NCBI RefSeq assembly: GCF_030064165.1
Contig: NZ_CP125947.1
Coordinates: 2,976,001 to 3,040,000, forward strand
Direction of reading: 5' to 3'
DNA from: Comamonas resistens
GTDB lineage: Bacteria; Pseudomonadota; Gammaproteobacteria; Burkholderiales; Burkholderiaceae_C
Length of the DNA: 64,000 nt
Shown: piece by piece, positions 46,852 through 56,723 of the stretch
Layout: each line of letters opens with the position of its first letter
Numbering within the stretch: the first letter of the stretch is position 1
Notes under the pieces: model-generated
Seen by the model: the letters and a program-made list of their open reading frames with translations, nothing else
Databases searched by the model: none
Told to the model about the DNA's origin: nothing
Translations under genes and position numbers: made by a program

Positions 46852-47850
46852 TTATCTGCTGAATCCATGCATAGAACCTGTTGGGGGCTGCGCATTCACT
46901 TCCACCGAGACATGCACTAGCTCCTCATGGATACAGACAAGCTGACGAATGTAGTCGGAACTTATATCCGGACCACCCTCGACGGCGATGATGCTTGCGT
47001 ACTTGCCTTTGCCTACACGCCATACATGCAAGTCTGTGAGCTCTGCCCGGTAAGGGCCTTGAGCGATGGCTTCACGTATCTCCTCGGTCACCGGGGCATC
47101 CATTTCTGCGTCCAGCAGCACGCGTGCGCTTTCGCGCAGCAATCCCCATGCCCAAACAGCCACCAGCACGGCACCTGCAAGGCCCATGACTGGGTCCAGC
47201 CAGCCAAGCCCCCACAGAATTCCTCCCGACAAGGCCAAGATGGCCAGTACAGAGGTTGCCGCATCTGCAACAACATGCAGATAAGCCGAGCGCAAATTCA
47301 GGTCGCCATGATCTGCGTGACCGTGTCCATGCTCATGATGGTGATTGTGTCCATGCCCGTGTTCATGGTGATGATGCCCATCCTTCAGTAGCCAGGCACA
47401 TGCCAGATTCACCAGCAGGCCCAAGACAGCAACACCTATGGCCTGCTCGTAGTGAATGGCAGATGGAGATAGCAAGCGCTCCACTGACTGAAAGACCATG
47501 AGGCATGCGACCAGCAGCAAAAATATGGCACTGGTATAGCCGGCTAGAACCTCGATTTTCCAGGTTCCAAATGCAAATCGCGAGTCCCTAGACAAACGGC
47601 GGGCCGCAACATAAGCCGCTGCAGATAGACCCAAGGCCAGGGCATGGGAACTCATGTGCCAACCGTCGGCCAGCAAAGCCATGGAGTTGTAGCAATACCC
47701 GGCCCCGATCTCCAGAGCCATCATGGCCAGCGTCAGCAGCGCCGCGAGCTTCGCATTCCTTTCCCCCAAAGGGTTGCCTTCATCGAAAACATGGGAATGC
47801 TGCCGTGCAGAGGTTTGAGCCGCTTGTTGAAGTGATTGTGTTGCGTTCAT
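46852..47850 (-). CDS. dmeF: Cation diffusion facilitator, DmeF-type Co/Ni exporter
   Basis: The 332-aa CDF protein has six helices with the metal-site pattern SMALLADGWHMSSHALAL in TM2 and the partner site HVVADAATSVLAI in TM5. A long His-rich loop (about 157-182, HHHHEHGHGHNHHHEHGHGH) lies between TM4 and TM5, and a C-terminal cytoplasmic domain follows. The HxxxH-type TM2 site and the His loop are characteristic of DmeF. A divergent RcnR/DmeR-type regulator supports Co/Ni export. Confidence 0.9.
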   Translation of the reverse strand: MNATQSLQQAAQTSARQHSHVFDEGNPLGERNAKLAALLTLAMMALEIGAGYCYNSMALLADGWHMSSHALALGLSAAAYVAARRLSRDSRFAFGTWKIEVLAGYTSAIFLLLVACLMVFQSVERLLSPSAIHYEQAIGVAVLGLLVNLACAWLLKDGHHHHEHGHGHNHHHEHGHGHADHGDLNLRSAYLHVVADAATSVLAILALSGGILWGLGWLDPVMGLAGAVLVAVWAWGLLRESARVLLDAEMDAPVTEEIREAIAQGPYRAELTDLHVWRVGKGKYASIIAVEGGPDISSDYIRQLVCIHEELVHVSVEVNAQPPTGSMHGFSR

Positions 47851-47853
47851 TTT

Positions 47854-47872
47854 TATACTGTACCCCAGTATA
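47854..47872. promoter_or_regulatory. DmeR/RcnR-type operator between dmeF and dmeR
   Basis: TATACTG-TACCC-CAGTATA is a perfect 7-bp inverted repeat. On the minus strand the core reads TACT-GGGGTAC-AGTA, matching the TACT-G6-N-AGTA style recognised by RcnR-class regulators. It ends 3 bp from the dmeF ATG. Confidence 0.75.
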
Positions 47873-47896
47873 TTTGAAGCTCTAGAATTGGCCCTT

Positions 47897-48172
47897 ATGT
47901 CACATACAGTTCAGAACAAGAAGCCACTGCTGGCACGAATTCGGCGTATCAAGGGGCAGACCCAAGCTCTGGAGCGAGCCTTGGAAAACTCGGAAGATTG
48001 CTCCGTTGTCCTGCAGCAGTTGGCAGCTGTGCGTGGAGCCGTCAACGGGCTGATGCTGCAAGTCATGGAGGGCCATCTGCGCGAGCACCTGGGCGATGCA
48101 GACGCATCAGACGCACAGCGCGAGAAAGACCTCGAGATGGTTATTTCTGTACTGCGCAGTTATGTGAAGTGA
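47897..48172 (+). CDS. dmeR: CsoR/RcnR-family metal-responsive repressor, DmeR-like
   Basis: From ATG 47897 the all-helical protein is 91 aa. MSHTVQNKKPLLARIRRIKG and the GQTQALERALE helix start the DUF156 fold. The N-terminal His3 with EDCSVVLQQ (Cys) and GHLREHL (His) fits the Co/Ni ligand set of RcnR/DmeR rather than copper CsoR. It should repress dmeF and itself until Co or Ni binds. Confidence 0.9.
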   Translation: MSHTVQNKKPLLARIRRIKGQTQALERALENSEDCSVVLQQLAAVRGAVNGLMLQVMEGHLREHLGDADASDAQREKDLEMVISVLRSYVK

Positions 48173-48360
48173 CGGATCTTTTGGTCGGCCTTGCGTGAGA
48201 TGGTCAATAAGTCCGGATATGAGTGGCTACATGTCGCCGAAAGCGTGACTTCGAAAGAAGTCCCGGTAGCAAGCACGCAATGTGAACAAGCGGGTTCCAG
48301 CGGCTTTGAATGCCATAGAACTCTCGACCGGAGGCAGCCCTTGAAAGCATGTTGGCAGGT

Positions 48361-48735
48361 GATGGCTTCAGGCAGATTTCGGCCAACCCCACTGGTTTCC
48401 ATCTCACAGCAGGGCAGGCATAGGATTTGGAAGGAGCAGATGTCTTGCTTGCGCGCACCGACGCGCAGGCCATGATTGCCGACAAAGCTTATGACGCCCA
48501 TGAACGCGTGGTTGAACAACTGCTGCGCCAGGGCAAGCAGGTTTTCATTCCCAGTATTCGGACGCGCAAAACCCAGCGCGGGTATGACCGCCATGTCTAC
48601 CAAGAGCGACATCTCATTGAGAACTTCTTTGTGCGGTTGAAGGAGTACAGGGGTATTGCCACGCGCCATGACAAAACGGCAGCGGCATTCTTGGGAGGGA
48701 TTCACCTTGCGGCCACTGTCGTCTGGCTCAATTGA
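48361..48735 (+). mobile_element. Decayed IS5-family transposase fragment
   Basis: Only the C-terminal part of a DDE transposase remains. The frame reads NPTGFHLTAGQA, hits a TAG at 48421-48423, then resumes DLEGADVLLA, ADKAYDAHERV (second Asp) and LIENFFVRLKEYRGIATRHD (catalytic Glu) to VVWLN. The N-terminal half and recognisable terminal inverted repeats are missing. The element ends directly against a truncated oxidoreductase gene. Confidence 0.85.
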
Positions 48736-49669
48736 TGACGAGCTCTAGTCTGCGCAAACTGGCCCAGGCCGCAAAAAGCGGCGGAGCGCCCGCCGTGCTG
48801 CAAATCTTCCATGCCGGCAACAAGGCCGTGCCCAGTCTGACCCCGAAGGGTGAACTGGTCAGCGCGAGCAGCCTGGCCGCGCCCAAGGGACCGTTCAATG
48901 ACGGCAAGCTGGCCAGCCGGGCCTTGAGCCCTGAAGAAATCCTGGCTGTGATCCGCGATTTCGGTGAAACCACGCGCCGCGCCATCGAGGCGGGCTTCGA
49001 CGGCGTGGAGCTGCATGGCGCCCATGGATTTCTGATCCAGAACTTTCTGTCGCCTCTGTTCAATCAACGCACGGACTCATGGGGAGGCTCATTGGAGAAC
49101 CGCATGCGCTTTCCACTCGAAGTGGTGCGCGAGGTACGCCGCGTGATCGCCGCCCATGCCAAGCGTCCATTCCTGCTGGGCTACCGTATTTCTCCCGAGG
49201 AGCCTGGCGAGGGCGCGCTACGCATCTGCGGTGCATTGGCGCTGGTAGACCAATTGATCGAGGAAGGCCAGATCGACTATCTGCACGCCTCGCTCCATGA
49301 CCTGCTGGCGGGCAAGCCGCAGAACAATGGCGTGGAGGATGAGAGCGGCAAGACGACTGCCGAGCAGTTCATCGAGCGCGTGGCAGGGCGAGTGCCGCTG
49401 CTGACCGCGGGTCAAATCCGCACACCCGACCAAGCGCGCCGCGCAGTGGCTCTTGGGTTGCCTTTGGTAGCCGTGGGCAAGGGACTGGTGATGAAGCGCG
49501 GTGGGTGGAACTGGCGCAGGCCGGACGTGATCACGAGATCGACACGGCATTGGATTTGCCTGGTGAGGCTGGCGACCTTCAGTTGCCGGACAAGCTGTGG
49601 TCCACAATCTTGGCGACGCCCGGTTGGTTCCCGGTACGCAATGAAGCAGAGGATCTGGCCGAAGCATGA
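48736..49669 (+). pseudogene. Old Yellow Enzyme-type flavin oxidoreductase, 5'-truncated and frameshifted
   Basis: The remnant starts inside the OYE barrel (SSSLRKLAQAAKSGGAPAVL, then QIFHAGNKAVP) and keeps GFDGVELHGAHGFLIQNFLS, RTDSWGGSLENR and AVALGLPLVAVGKGLV. About 90 N-terminal residues are lost at the junction with the transposase fragment. After about 49488 the family C terminus (DEARWVELAQAGRDHEIDTA to LAEA, stop 49667) continues in another frame, so there is also a frameshift. It is not expected to be functional. Confidence 0.85.
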
Positions 49670-49801
49670 CCTCGTCATGGTCAGTTCGGTGTGGAGAGAA
49701 AATCTTCCAAGAGCGTCTTTGAAGCACTGCCTTTGCGAGGCGGTCAACCGTTCTCACCGCAAGAGCCGGCTTGCACTGAATGAATCCGGGCCCCTAGGCC
49801 T

Positions 49802-50104
49802 TCAGCGTTTGCCATGGCCACGGCCGCCGCCCGGTCTATGTCCACCATGCGGATGGCCGCCGCCATGTGAAGGACGATGGCCTCCTCCATGCGCACCATG
49901 TCCTGGATGTGGGCGATGTCCGTGAGGTCTGTGTACGTGATGGTGGGGGCGATATACAGGGCTGTAGACTTGGCCGCCGTAGTAGCCCCCATAGGGCTGA
50001 TAGACGTAGGTGTCGCTGTAGCCGTAACCATATCCGCTCCCTGCCGTGGCATAACAGCCCGACAAAAATACCAGCAGCGCAGAGACTCCAAGCAATTTCT
50101 TCAT
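49802..50104 (-). CDS. His/Gly-rich small lipoprotein
   Basis: The 100-aa protein has a lipoprotein signal (MKKLLGVSALLVFLSGC, Cys17), a Tyr/Gly-rich part (GSGYGYGYSDTYVYQPYGGY) and a C-terminal half dominated by His, Gly, Pro and Arg (HRPHGHRPHPGHGAHGGGHR). The His density suggests metal binding at the envelope, which is inference. Confidence 0.7.
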   Translation of the reverse strand: MKKLLGVSALLVFLSGCYATAGSGYGYGYSDTYVYQPYGGYYGGQVYSPVYRPHHHVHRPHGHRPHPGHGAHGGGHRPSHGGGHPHGGHRPGGGRGHGKR

Positions 50105-50257
50105 GCCTGCAGTCTATAAGGGCCACGCATTTATCTGGTATTCAACATGTAAGCCGCCAGGGTAAGGCCACCGCACCAGCCACACCGACTTTGATAGCTG
50201 CCTGCACCTGGTCTATCTTGGCCAGGGCCAAAAAATGCCGGAATCTGTATCAGTGGT

Positions 50258-50515
50258 TTACTGAGCCGGATGGTCTCTGCGAAACAAGGCCCATTCCTCC
50301 ATCTCGGTACCGTCGGGCAGCATGCAGATGCCCCGTTCACCAGCGGTGGTCTTTTCGATACGCAGCTTGCCGCCGAGCTTGCCGCAATACACCGAGGCTG
50401 GATTGGCCATGCCCAGCATCGGAGACTCCTGGCCCTTGGTCTGGGGTTGAGAGCAGGCACTGACGGCCATGGCCCCCAGAAAACCGGCTGTGGTGGTGAT
50501 CAGCGTTTTTTTCAT
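50258..50515 (-). CDS. DUF333 family small lipoprotein
   Basis: The 85-aa protein begins MKKTLITTTAGFLGAMAVSA followed by the lipobox Cys21. The mature part has MANPASVYCGKLGGKLRIEK and CMLPDGTEMEEWALFRRDH, the DUF333 pattern (putative hemolysin-like, YoaF/HslJ-associated). Function unknown. Confidence 0.85.
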   Translation of the reverse strand: MKKTLITTTAGFLGAMAVSACSQPQTKGQESPMLGMANPASVYCGKLGGKLRIEKTTAGERGICMLPDGTEMEEWALFRRDHPAQ

Positions 50516-50680
50516 GACTTCAATATAGCAAACGCGTTGCTTGCACCCTCCCCTCAAAGGGGATGGTCCTGGCTCCGCGCTTGACTCTTGAAACCATAGC
50601 TTGCAACGCTTGATTCCTTTATGTTTCAGTGTATTTCCCGTGAGAAATCCAATGAGGACCAGCTGTATGCGCTCCCAAAA

Positions 50681-50714
50681 CAAAGGCGCGCAGCCTTTCC
50701 AAGAGCTGCGCGCC
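50681..50714 (-). terminator. Terminator of the RND operon
   Basis: GGCGCGCAGC (50685-50694) pairs with GCTGCGCGCC (50705-50714); the plus-strand CCCAAAACAAA before it gives a U-rich tail in the minus transcript. Confidence 0.75.
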
Positions 50715-50757
50715 AGGGGCCAATAGCGGCCGATAACAGCTAATAGCGGCCAGGACA

Positions 50758-52230
50758 TCAGGATGCGTTGGTGCTGCCCGAGCTTTCGCCTGCCGCCTCC
50801 TCGCCGCCCAAGGCCTTCCACAATGTCACGCGGTTGAGCTGCTCGCCCAGGCGCAGATTGATCAGCGTCTGCTGCGCGGTATAGAGGCTGCGCTGCGCAT
50901 CCAGCACGCTCAGGTAGTTGTCCACGCCGGCCTTGAAGCGGGCATTCGACAGATCAAACGCCTTTTGCGTATTGGCCACCATGCTGGTCTGGGCCGACAG
51001 GCGCTCGCCCCATTGGGCACGATCGGCCAGCACATCGGCCACTTCCTTGAAAGCGGTCTGCACGGATTTTTCGTACTGGCTGACGGCGATGCGCTGATTG
51101 CTCTGTGCCACCTGCACGCCAGCACGATTGCGGCCGCCGTCAAAAATCGGCAGCTTGACCAGAGGGATAAAGCTCCAGCTCTGGTTGTTGTTGCCAAACA
51201 AGCGGTCCAGCTCGGTGCTGCCCGTGCCCAGACTGCCGGTGAGCGTGATGGAAGGGAACATGGCTGCGCGGGCCGCGCCGATATTGGCATTCATGGCGCG
51301 TAGATTGCGCTCTGCAGCCTGCACATCGGGGCGCTTGAGCAGCACGCTCGAGGGCAACGGCGTCGGCACCTTCAGCAGCGCCATATCGGCCGAGCCGCCG
51401 ATATCCGCAGCCTTCAGGGCCTGCGGAGCCGGCAGCAGAGGTGCGGGCACAGGGCCGCCCACCAGCAACTGCAGCGTGTTGCGGTCGCGCTCGACCTGGG
51501 CCGTATAGCTGGCGACATCGCCACGCGCCGTATCCACCGTGGTCTGGTTCTGTGCCAGCACCAGACCCGAAGTGGAGCCCAGCTCGTACATGCGCCGGGT
51601 CAGATCGAAGGCCTTGATACGGCTTTCCAGCGTGTCCTGTGCCAGTTGCAGGCGAGCCTGGTCGGCAGCCAGGGTCAGCCAGGCGTTGACCACATCGGCC
51701 ACCAGACTGATCTGCACATTGCGCTGGTTGTCCTGGCTTTGCAGAAACTGCTGCAGCGACGCCTCGCTGAGGTTGCGTATGCGTCCCCACAGGTCCAGCT
51801 CATAGCTGGCAAAACCCAGCTGTGCCGAATATTGCTCGCTGATATTGCTGCGCCCTGCCGTAGTCAGATCGGCCGGTGTGCGCGAGCGATTGCTCTGTGC
51901 CTGGGCAGTGATGCCGGGCAGCAGATCGGCACGGGTGATGCCGTACTGGGCGCGCGCTTTCTCTATGTTTTCCAGCGCCACGCGCAGGTCGCGGTTATGG
52001 GTCAGCGCCAGCGCCACCAGTTCGCGCAGTTGCTGCGATTGCAGCCACTGCAGGGCCTGGGCTTGCTGCAGCGCCTGCTCGCTGGCCTGCACGGCAGTGC
52101 CGCCAGCGGCCACCGTGTCAGGCACGGGCATGTCGGGGGCCTTGTAGACCGGCGCCAGATTGCAGCCCGCCAGCAGTGTGGCCACACAGGCTGCGGCCAG
52201 GGCGGAAGTTTTCATCATCAGGCGCCTCAT
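50758..52230 (-). CDS. RND efflux outer-membrane lipoprotein (OprM/NodT family)
   Basis: The 490-aa protein has lipobox LLAGC and begins NLAPVYKAPDMPVPD, typical of OprM-class factors. Paired outer-membrane efflux domains follow (for example LDLWGRIRNLSEASLQQFLQ; SITLTGSLGTGSTELDRLFG). It forms the outer-membrane channel of the tripartite pump. Its ATG overlaps the RND gene stop (ATGA). Confidence 0.94.
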   Translation of the reverse strand: MRRLMMKTSALAAACVATLLAGCNLAPVYKAPDMPVPDTVAAGGTAVQASEQALQQAQALQWLQSQQLRELVALALTHNRDLRVALENIEKARAQYGITRADLLPGITAQAQSNRSRTPADLTTAGRSNISEQYSAQLGFASYELDLWGRIRNLSEASLQQFLQSQDNQRNVQISLVADVVNAWLTLAADQARLQLAQDTLESRIKAFDLTRRMYELGSTSGLVLAQNQTTVDTARGDVASYTAQVERDRNTLQLLVGGPVPAPLLPAPQALKAADIGGSADMALLKVPTPLPSSVLLKRPDVQAAERNLRAMNANIGAARAAMFPSITLTGSLGTGSTELDRLFGNNNQSWSFIPLVKLPIFDGGRNRAGVQVAQSNQRIAVSQYEKSVQTAFKEVADVLADRAQWGERLSAQTSMVANTQKAFDLSNARFKAGVDNYLSVLDAQRSLYTAQQTLINLRLGEQLNRVTLWKALGGEEAAGESSGSTNAS

Positions 52231-55200
52231 GCTGCGCTTTCCTTGGTGGTGGTCGAAGTCGCCACCTCGTCGTGGCGCGAGTGGCTCTTGAACCAGCTGC
52301 GAATCAGCAAAAAGAACACCGGCACCAGAAAAATGCCCAGCACCGTGGACGCCACCATGCCACCCAGCACGGCCGTGCCGATGGCATTGCGGCCGCCCGC
52401 GCCAGCGCCGGTGCCTATGGCCAGCGGAATCACGCCAAAGCCAAAGGCCAGCGAGGTCATCAGGATCGGGCGCAAGCGCAGGCGCACGGCCTCGACCGTG
52501 GCGTCGAACACCTTCTTGCCCTGCTCCTGCAGCTGCACCGCGAACTCCACGATCAGGATCGCGTTCTTGGATGCCAGGCCCACGGTAGTGAGCAGACCCA
52601 CCTGGAAGTACACGTCGTTCGTCAACCCGCGGGTATAAGTGGCCATCAGCGCGCCGACCACGCCCAGAGGCACGGCCAGCATCACGGACAGTGGCACGGT
52701 CCAGCTCTCATACAAAGCAGCCAGGCACAGAAACACGAACAGAATCGAGATGGCGTACAGCATGGGAGCCTGGGCGCCGGACTGGCGCTCCTGCAGCGAG
52801 GCGCCGGTCCACTCGTAGCCAATGCCCTGGGGCAGTTGCTCAAGGATGTCCTCTACCGCCTTCATGGCCACGCCCGAGCTCACGCCCGGTGCCGAGCTGC
52901 CGATGAACTCGTAGGCTGGCGCACCGTTGTAGCGCATCAGTTGCGGCGAACCATAGGCCCAATAGCTGCGCGAGAACGCTCCGAAAGGCACCATCTCGCC
53001 CTTGTTGTTGCGCACCGTCCATTTGGCAATGTCCTGCGGCAGCATGCGGTGTGGCGCATCGCCCTGGATGTAGACGCGCTTGACACGGCCGTTGTTCAGA
53101 AAGTCGTTCACATAGGTACCGCCCATGGCACTGGAAAGCACGCCGTTGATATCGGTATACGACAGCCCCAGCGCGGCCGCCTTGCGGTCGTCGATGTCCA
53201 GGCGCAGCTCGGCCGCGTCTTCCAGATTGGTCACGCGCACCGAGGTCAGTTCGGAGCGCTTGCGCGCTGCCTCTTCCACCTGCTTGCTGGCAGCCAGCAA
53301 AACCTCGTGGCCCATGCCGTTGATATCCTTGAGCATGAAGTTGAAGCCGGCATTCGCGCCCAGGCCGCGCACGGCCGGCGGGTTCATCACGAACACGCGG
53401 GCATCACGGATGCGAGCCAGCTCCTTGGTGGCACGATGCGCCACGGCAATCGAGGACTGCGAAGCCAGCGGGCGCTCGGCCCAGGGCTTGAGCCGCACAA
53501 AACCACGTGCCGAGCTCTGGTCGCCGTTGAGGCCCGAGACCTGGTTGAAGCTGATGACTTCGGGCTGCTTGACCAGGTAGTCACGCACCTCGTCCAGCAC
53601 CTCCTGCAGGCGGGCGTCGGACGAGCCCGAGGGCAGGTTCACATTGACATAGACAAAGCCCTGATCTTCGTCTGGCAGAAAGGAAGTCGGCAGGCGTGCC
53701 ATCAGCAGCCAGACGGCCGCACAAATGGCCAGAAACACCAGCATCATGCGCTTGGCGCGGCGCAGCATATAGGCCACCGTGCCCTGATAGCGGCTGGCCG
53801 TCGCATCGAAATTGCGGTTGAACCAGTTGAAGAAGCGATCGCTGAGCCCGAACGGCCCAGAGCGCACTGGGCGCTCATGGCCCTCGCCGCCATGGTGCTC
53901 GGGCGCCTTGAGAATGGTCGCGCACAGCGCAGGCGTCAGCGTCAGGGCCACGAACACCGAGAACGCCATGGCCGCCACGATGGTGATGGAAAACTGGCGG
54001 TAGATCACGCCCGTGGAGCCGCCGAAGAAAGCCATGGGCACGAACACGGCCGACAGCGTCACCCCGATACCCACCAGCGCCGGGGTGATTTCCCTCATGG
54101 ACTGGTGTGTCGCCTCCTTGGGGGACTTGCCGGTTTCGTGCATCACACGCTCGACGTTTTCCACCACCACGATCGCATCGTCCACCAGCAGGCCGATGGC
54201 CAGCACCATGCCGAACATGGTCAGGGTGTTGATGGAATAGCCGGCCGCCGACAGCACGCCAAACGTGCCCAGCAGCACCACGGGCACGGCAATGGCGGGA
54301 ATCAAGGTGGCGCGGATGTTCTGCAGGAAGATGAACATCACGATCACCACCAGCACCATGGCCTCACCCAGGGCGCTGACCACTTCGTGAATCGAGGCCC
54401 GCACAAAGGGCGTGGAGTCCGAGCTCACGAAGTAGTCGATCTGGTTGGGGAAATAAGGCTTGAGCTCGGCCAGCTTGGCGGCCACGGCATCGGCCACTTT
54501 CATGGCATTGGCGCCGTCGGCCAAAATCACGCCCATGCCGGCGCCGGGCATGCCGTTGAGCTTGGCCTGGATGGTCAGGAAGTCGGCCGCCAGCTCCACA
54601 CGCGCCACATCGCCCATGGTGACAACCGAACCGTCCGTCGCGGCCTTGAGCACGATGGAGCGGAATTGTTCAGGCGTCTGCAGCTTGGTACGTGCGGTAA
54701 TCGTTGCGTTGAGCTGCTGGTTCTGCACGGCAGGCAAAGCGCCCAGCTGGCCGGCAGACACCTGGGCGTTCTGCGAGTTCAGCGCGGCCACCAGATCGGA
54801 CGGCATCAGCGCGTATTTCTCCATCTTGGCCGGGTCCATCCAGATGCGCATGGCGTAAGGGGAGCCAAAGACGTTGATGTCGCCCACGCCTTCCAGACGG
54901 CCGATCACGTCGACCAGATTGCTGTTCAGATAGTCGCCAATGGCCACATCGGTGACCTTGGGGTCCAGTGAGTAAAAGCTGTAGGTGACCAGAAAGTCCT
55001 GACCGCCCTTGTTGACGAACACGCCCCGGCTTTTGACAGCATCGGGCAGCCGGTTCATCGCGGCCTGCAGCTTGTTTTGCACCTGCACCTGGGCCACGTC
55101 GATATTCGTGCCGGGCGCAAAGGTCAGCGTGGTGCGCGAGCGACCCGAGGCATCGCTGGTCGAGCTCATATAGAGCATGTTGTCGATGCCCTTGATCTGC

Positions 55201-55400
55201 TGCTCGACGATCTGCGTGACCGAGTTTTCCACGGTCTCGGCAGACGCACCCGTGTACTGCGAGGAAATCGTCACCCGCGGCGGTGCAATGTCGGGGTACT
55301 GCTCCAGCGGCAAGGTCGAGATCGACAAGGCCCCCGCCAGCATGATGATGATGGCAATGACCCAGGCAAAAATGGGCCGGCTGATAAAGAACTGCGCCAT
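52227..55400 (-). CDS. RND multidrug efflux inner-membrane pump (AcrB/MexB, HAE-1)
   Basis: The 1057-aa protein starts MAQFFISRPIFAWVIAIIIM and has 12 helices, two large periplasmic loops and the TM4 proton-relay motif GLLVDDAIVVVENVERVM with two Asp residues. It should export hydrophobic and amphiphilic compounds by proton antiport. It sits between the adaptor and outer-membrane genes in one operon. Confidence 0.96.
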   Translation of the reverse strand: MAQFFISRPIFAWVIAIIIMLAGALSISTLPLEQYPDIAPPRVTISSQYTGASAETVENSVTQIVEQQIKGIDNMLYMSSTSDASGRSRTTLTFAPGTNIDVAQVQVQNKLQAAMNRLPDAVKSRGVFVNKGGQDFLVTYSFYSLDPKVTDVAIGDYLNSNLVDVIGRLEGVGDINVFGSPYAMRIWMDPAKMEKYALMPSDLVAALNSQNAQVSAGQLGALPAVQNQQLNATITARTKLQTPEQFRSIVLKAATDGSVVTMGDVARVELAADFLTIQAKLNGMPGAGMGVILADGANAMKVADAVAAKLAELKPYFPNQIDYFVSSDSTPFVRASIHEVVSALGEAMVLVVIVMFIFLQNIRATLIPAIAVPVVLLGTFGVLSAAGYSINTLTMFGMVLAIGLLVDDAIVVVENVERVMHETGKSPKEATHQSMREITPALVGIGVTLSAVFVPMAFFGGSTGVIYRQFSITIVAAMAFSVFVALTLTPALCATILKAPEHHGGEGHERPVRSGPFGLSDRFFNWFNRNFDATASRYQGTVAYMLRRAKRMMLVFLAICAAVWLLMARLPTSFLPDEDQGFVYVNVNLPSGSSDARLQEVLDEVRDYLVKQPEVISFNQVSGLNGDQSSARGFVRLKPWAERPLASQSSIAVAHRATKELARIRDARVFVMNPPAVRGLGANAGFNFMLKDINGMGHEVLLAASKQVEEAARKRSELTSVRVTNLEDAAELRLDIDDRKAAALGLSYTDINGVLSSAMGGTYVNDFLNNGRVKRVYIQGDAPHRMLPQDIAKWTVRNNKGEMVPFGAFSRSYWAYGSPQLMRYNGAPAYEFIGSSAPGVSSGVAMKAVEDILEQLPQGIGYEWTGASLQERQSGAQAPMLYAISILFVFLCLAALYESWTVPLSVMLAVPLGVVGALMATYTRGLTNDVYFQVGLLTTVGLASKNAILIVEFAVQLQEQGKKVFDATVEAVRLRLRPILMTSLAFGFGVIPLAIGTGAGAGGRNAIGTAVLGGMVASTVLGIFLVPVFFLLIRSWFKSHSRHDEVATSTTTKESAA

Positions 55401-55415
55401 GGTGTCTGTCCTGCC

Positions 55416-56723
55416 TTATTTCTTGGCAGGGGCTGCGGGGGCGTCGGCGGCAGCCTGCACGGGCGGCTCGCCACGCACGCTCTTGCGCTCGGCCTTGGCC
55501 TTCAGGTCCACCTCCACGGCCTTGACCTTGTCGCCGGGCTTGACGCGCTGAAAGCCGTCCACCATCACGCGGTCGCCCGCCTTGAGGCCGGACTTGAGCA
55601 ACCAGAAGGCACCGACGGCACGGTCCACCTCGATCTCGCGCCTTTCCACCACATCGCCATCCTTGACGAGCATGACATTGGGCTTGCCCGCCAGATCGCG
55701 CGTCACCGACTGCTGGGGCACCATCACCCCGTCGGGTGCCAGCGCCGTGGGCAGCTTGGCCTGCACATACATGCCGGGCATCAGCATGCCCTCGGGGTTG
55801 GGCACTTCGGCGCGCAGCGTCAGCGTGCCCGTGGTGTCGTTGACGATCACGCCGGCAAATGCCAGCTTGCCCTCATGCGGATAGTCGCTGCCGTCGTCGA
55901 GCTGAATGCGCACGGGCACCTTGTTGCCCTCCACCTTCTGGTAGCGGCCGGACTCCAGATCGCGCTTGAGCTGCAGCAGGTCGGAGCTGGACTGGGTGAA
56001 GTCTACATACATGGGGTCCAGTTGCACGATAGTGGTCAGCGCATTGGCCTGATTGGCCGTGACCAGTGCACCCGGCGTGACGGCCGACAGCGCGATGCGC
56101 CCACCGATCGGAGCCTCGATACGGCTGTAGCGCAGATTGATGCGTGCCGTCTCGAGATTGGCCTTGGCCACGGCCACATCGGACAAAGCCTGGGCCGCAG
56201 CGGCCTGGCTTTCGTCGTTGGCCTGCTTGCTGATGGCGTCGATCTTGACCAGCTCGGCATTGCGGCGTGCCGTCGCAGCCAGTGTGCGCTGGCTGGCTTC
56301 GGCCTTGGCCACGGCAGCCAGTGCACTGGCCTCCACGGCCTTCAGCGACGCAGCGTCGATCTGATAGAGCTGCTGGCCCTGTCTGACCTGCGCACCTTCG
56401 GTGAACAAACGCTTTTGAATGATGCCCGAGACCTGGGGACGCACCTCGGCGGTCAGAAACGCCCTGGTGCGGCCCGGCAGGCTGGCGTCCAGTTGCTGGT
56501 TCTGGGCCTGCAGCGTCACCACGCCGACCTGGACGTCCTGTTTGGGTGGGGCTTTTTGATCGCCATCGGACTTGGAGCAGGCCGCCAGCGCGGTCACCAC
56601 CAGCGCCGCGCCCAGTGCCTGCATCCAGCGCTGCCGTCTGGCAACCTGCGGGCTTGCGCTGTGCGAATCAGAAAAAAGCGCCTTGCGGCGCGGGCTCAGC
56701 GAAGCGGACAGGTCAATCTTCAT
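55416..56723 (-). CDS. RND efflux periplasmic adaptor (AcrA/MexA family)
   Basis: The 435-aa adaptor has a basic N-terminal extension, a lipoprotein-like Cys in VTALAACSKSDG, the PGRTRAFLTAEVRPQVSGII lipoyl half, an alpha-hairpin (about 115-190) and beta-barrel motifs (IEAPIGGRIALSAVTPGALV). It is the first gene of the operon. A C-terminal Ala/Pro tail follows residue 405. Confidence 0.94.
   Translation of the reverse strand: MKIDLSASLSPRRKALFSDSHSASPQVARRQRWMQALGAALVVTALAACSKSDGDQKAPPKQDVQVGVVTLQAQNQQLDASLPGRTRAFLTAEVRPQVSGIIQKRLFTEGAQVRQGQQLYQIDAASLKAVEASALAAVAKAEASQRTLAATARRNAELVKIDAISKQANDESQAAAAQALSDVAVAKANLETARINLRYSRIEAPIGGRIALSAVTPGALVTANQANALTTIVQLDPMYVDFTQSSSDLLQLKRDLESGRYQKVEGNKVPVRIQLDDGSDYPHEGKLAFAGVIVNDTTGTLTLRAEVPNPEGMLMPGMYVQAKLPTALAPDGVMVPQQSVTRDLAGKPNVMLVKDGDVVERREIEVDRAVGAFWLLKSGLKAGDRVMVDGFQRVKPGDKVKAVEVDLKAKAERKSVRGEPPVQAAADAPAAPAKK

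Noticed and set aside
52176..54971. 931-aa plus ORF opposite the RND pump
   Set aside because: Antisense shadow, rich in His, Arg and Gln and without domains.
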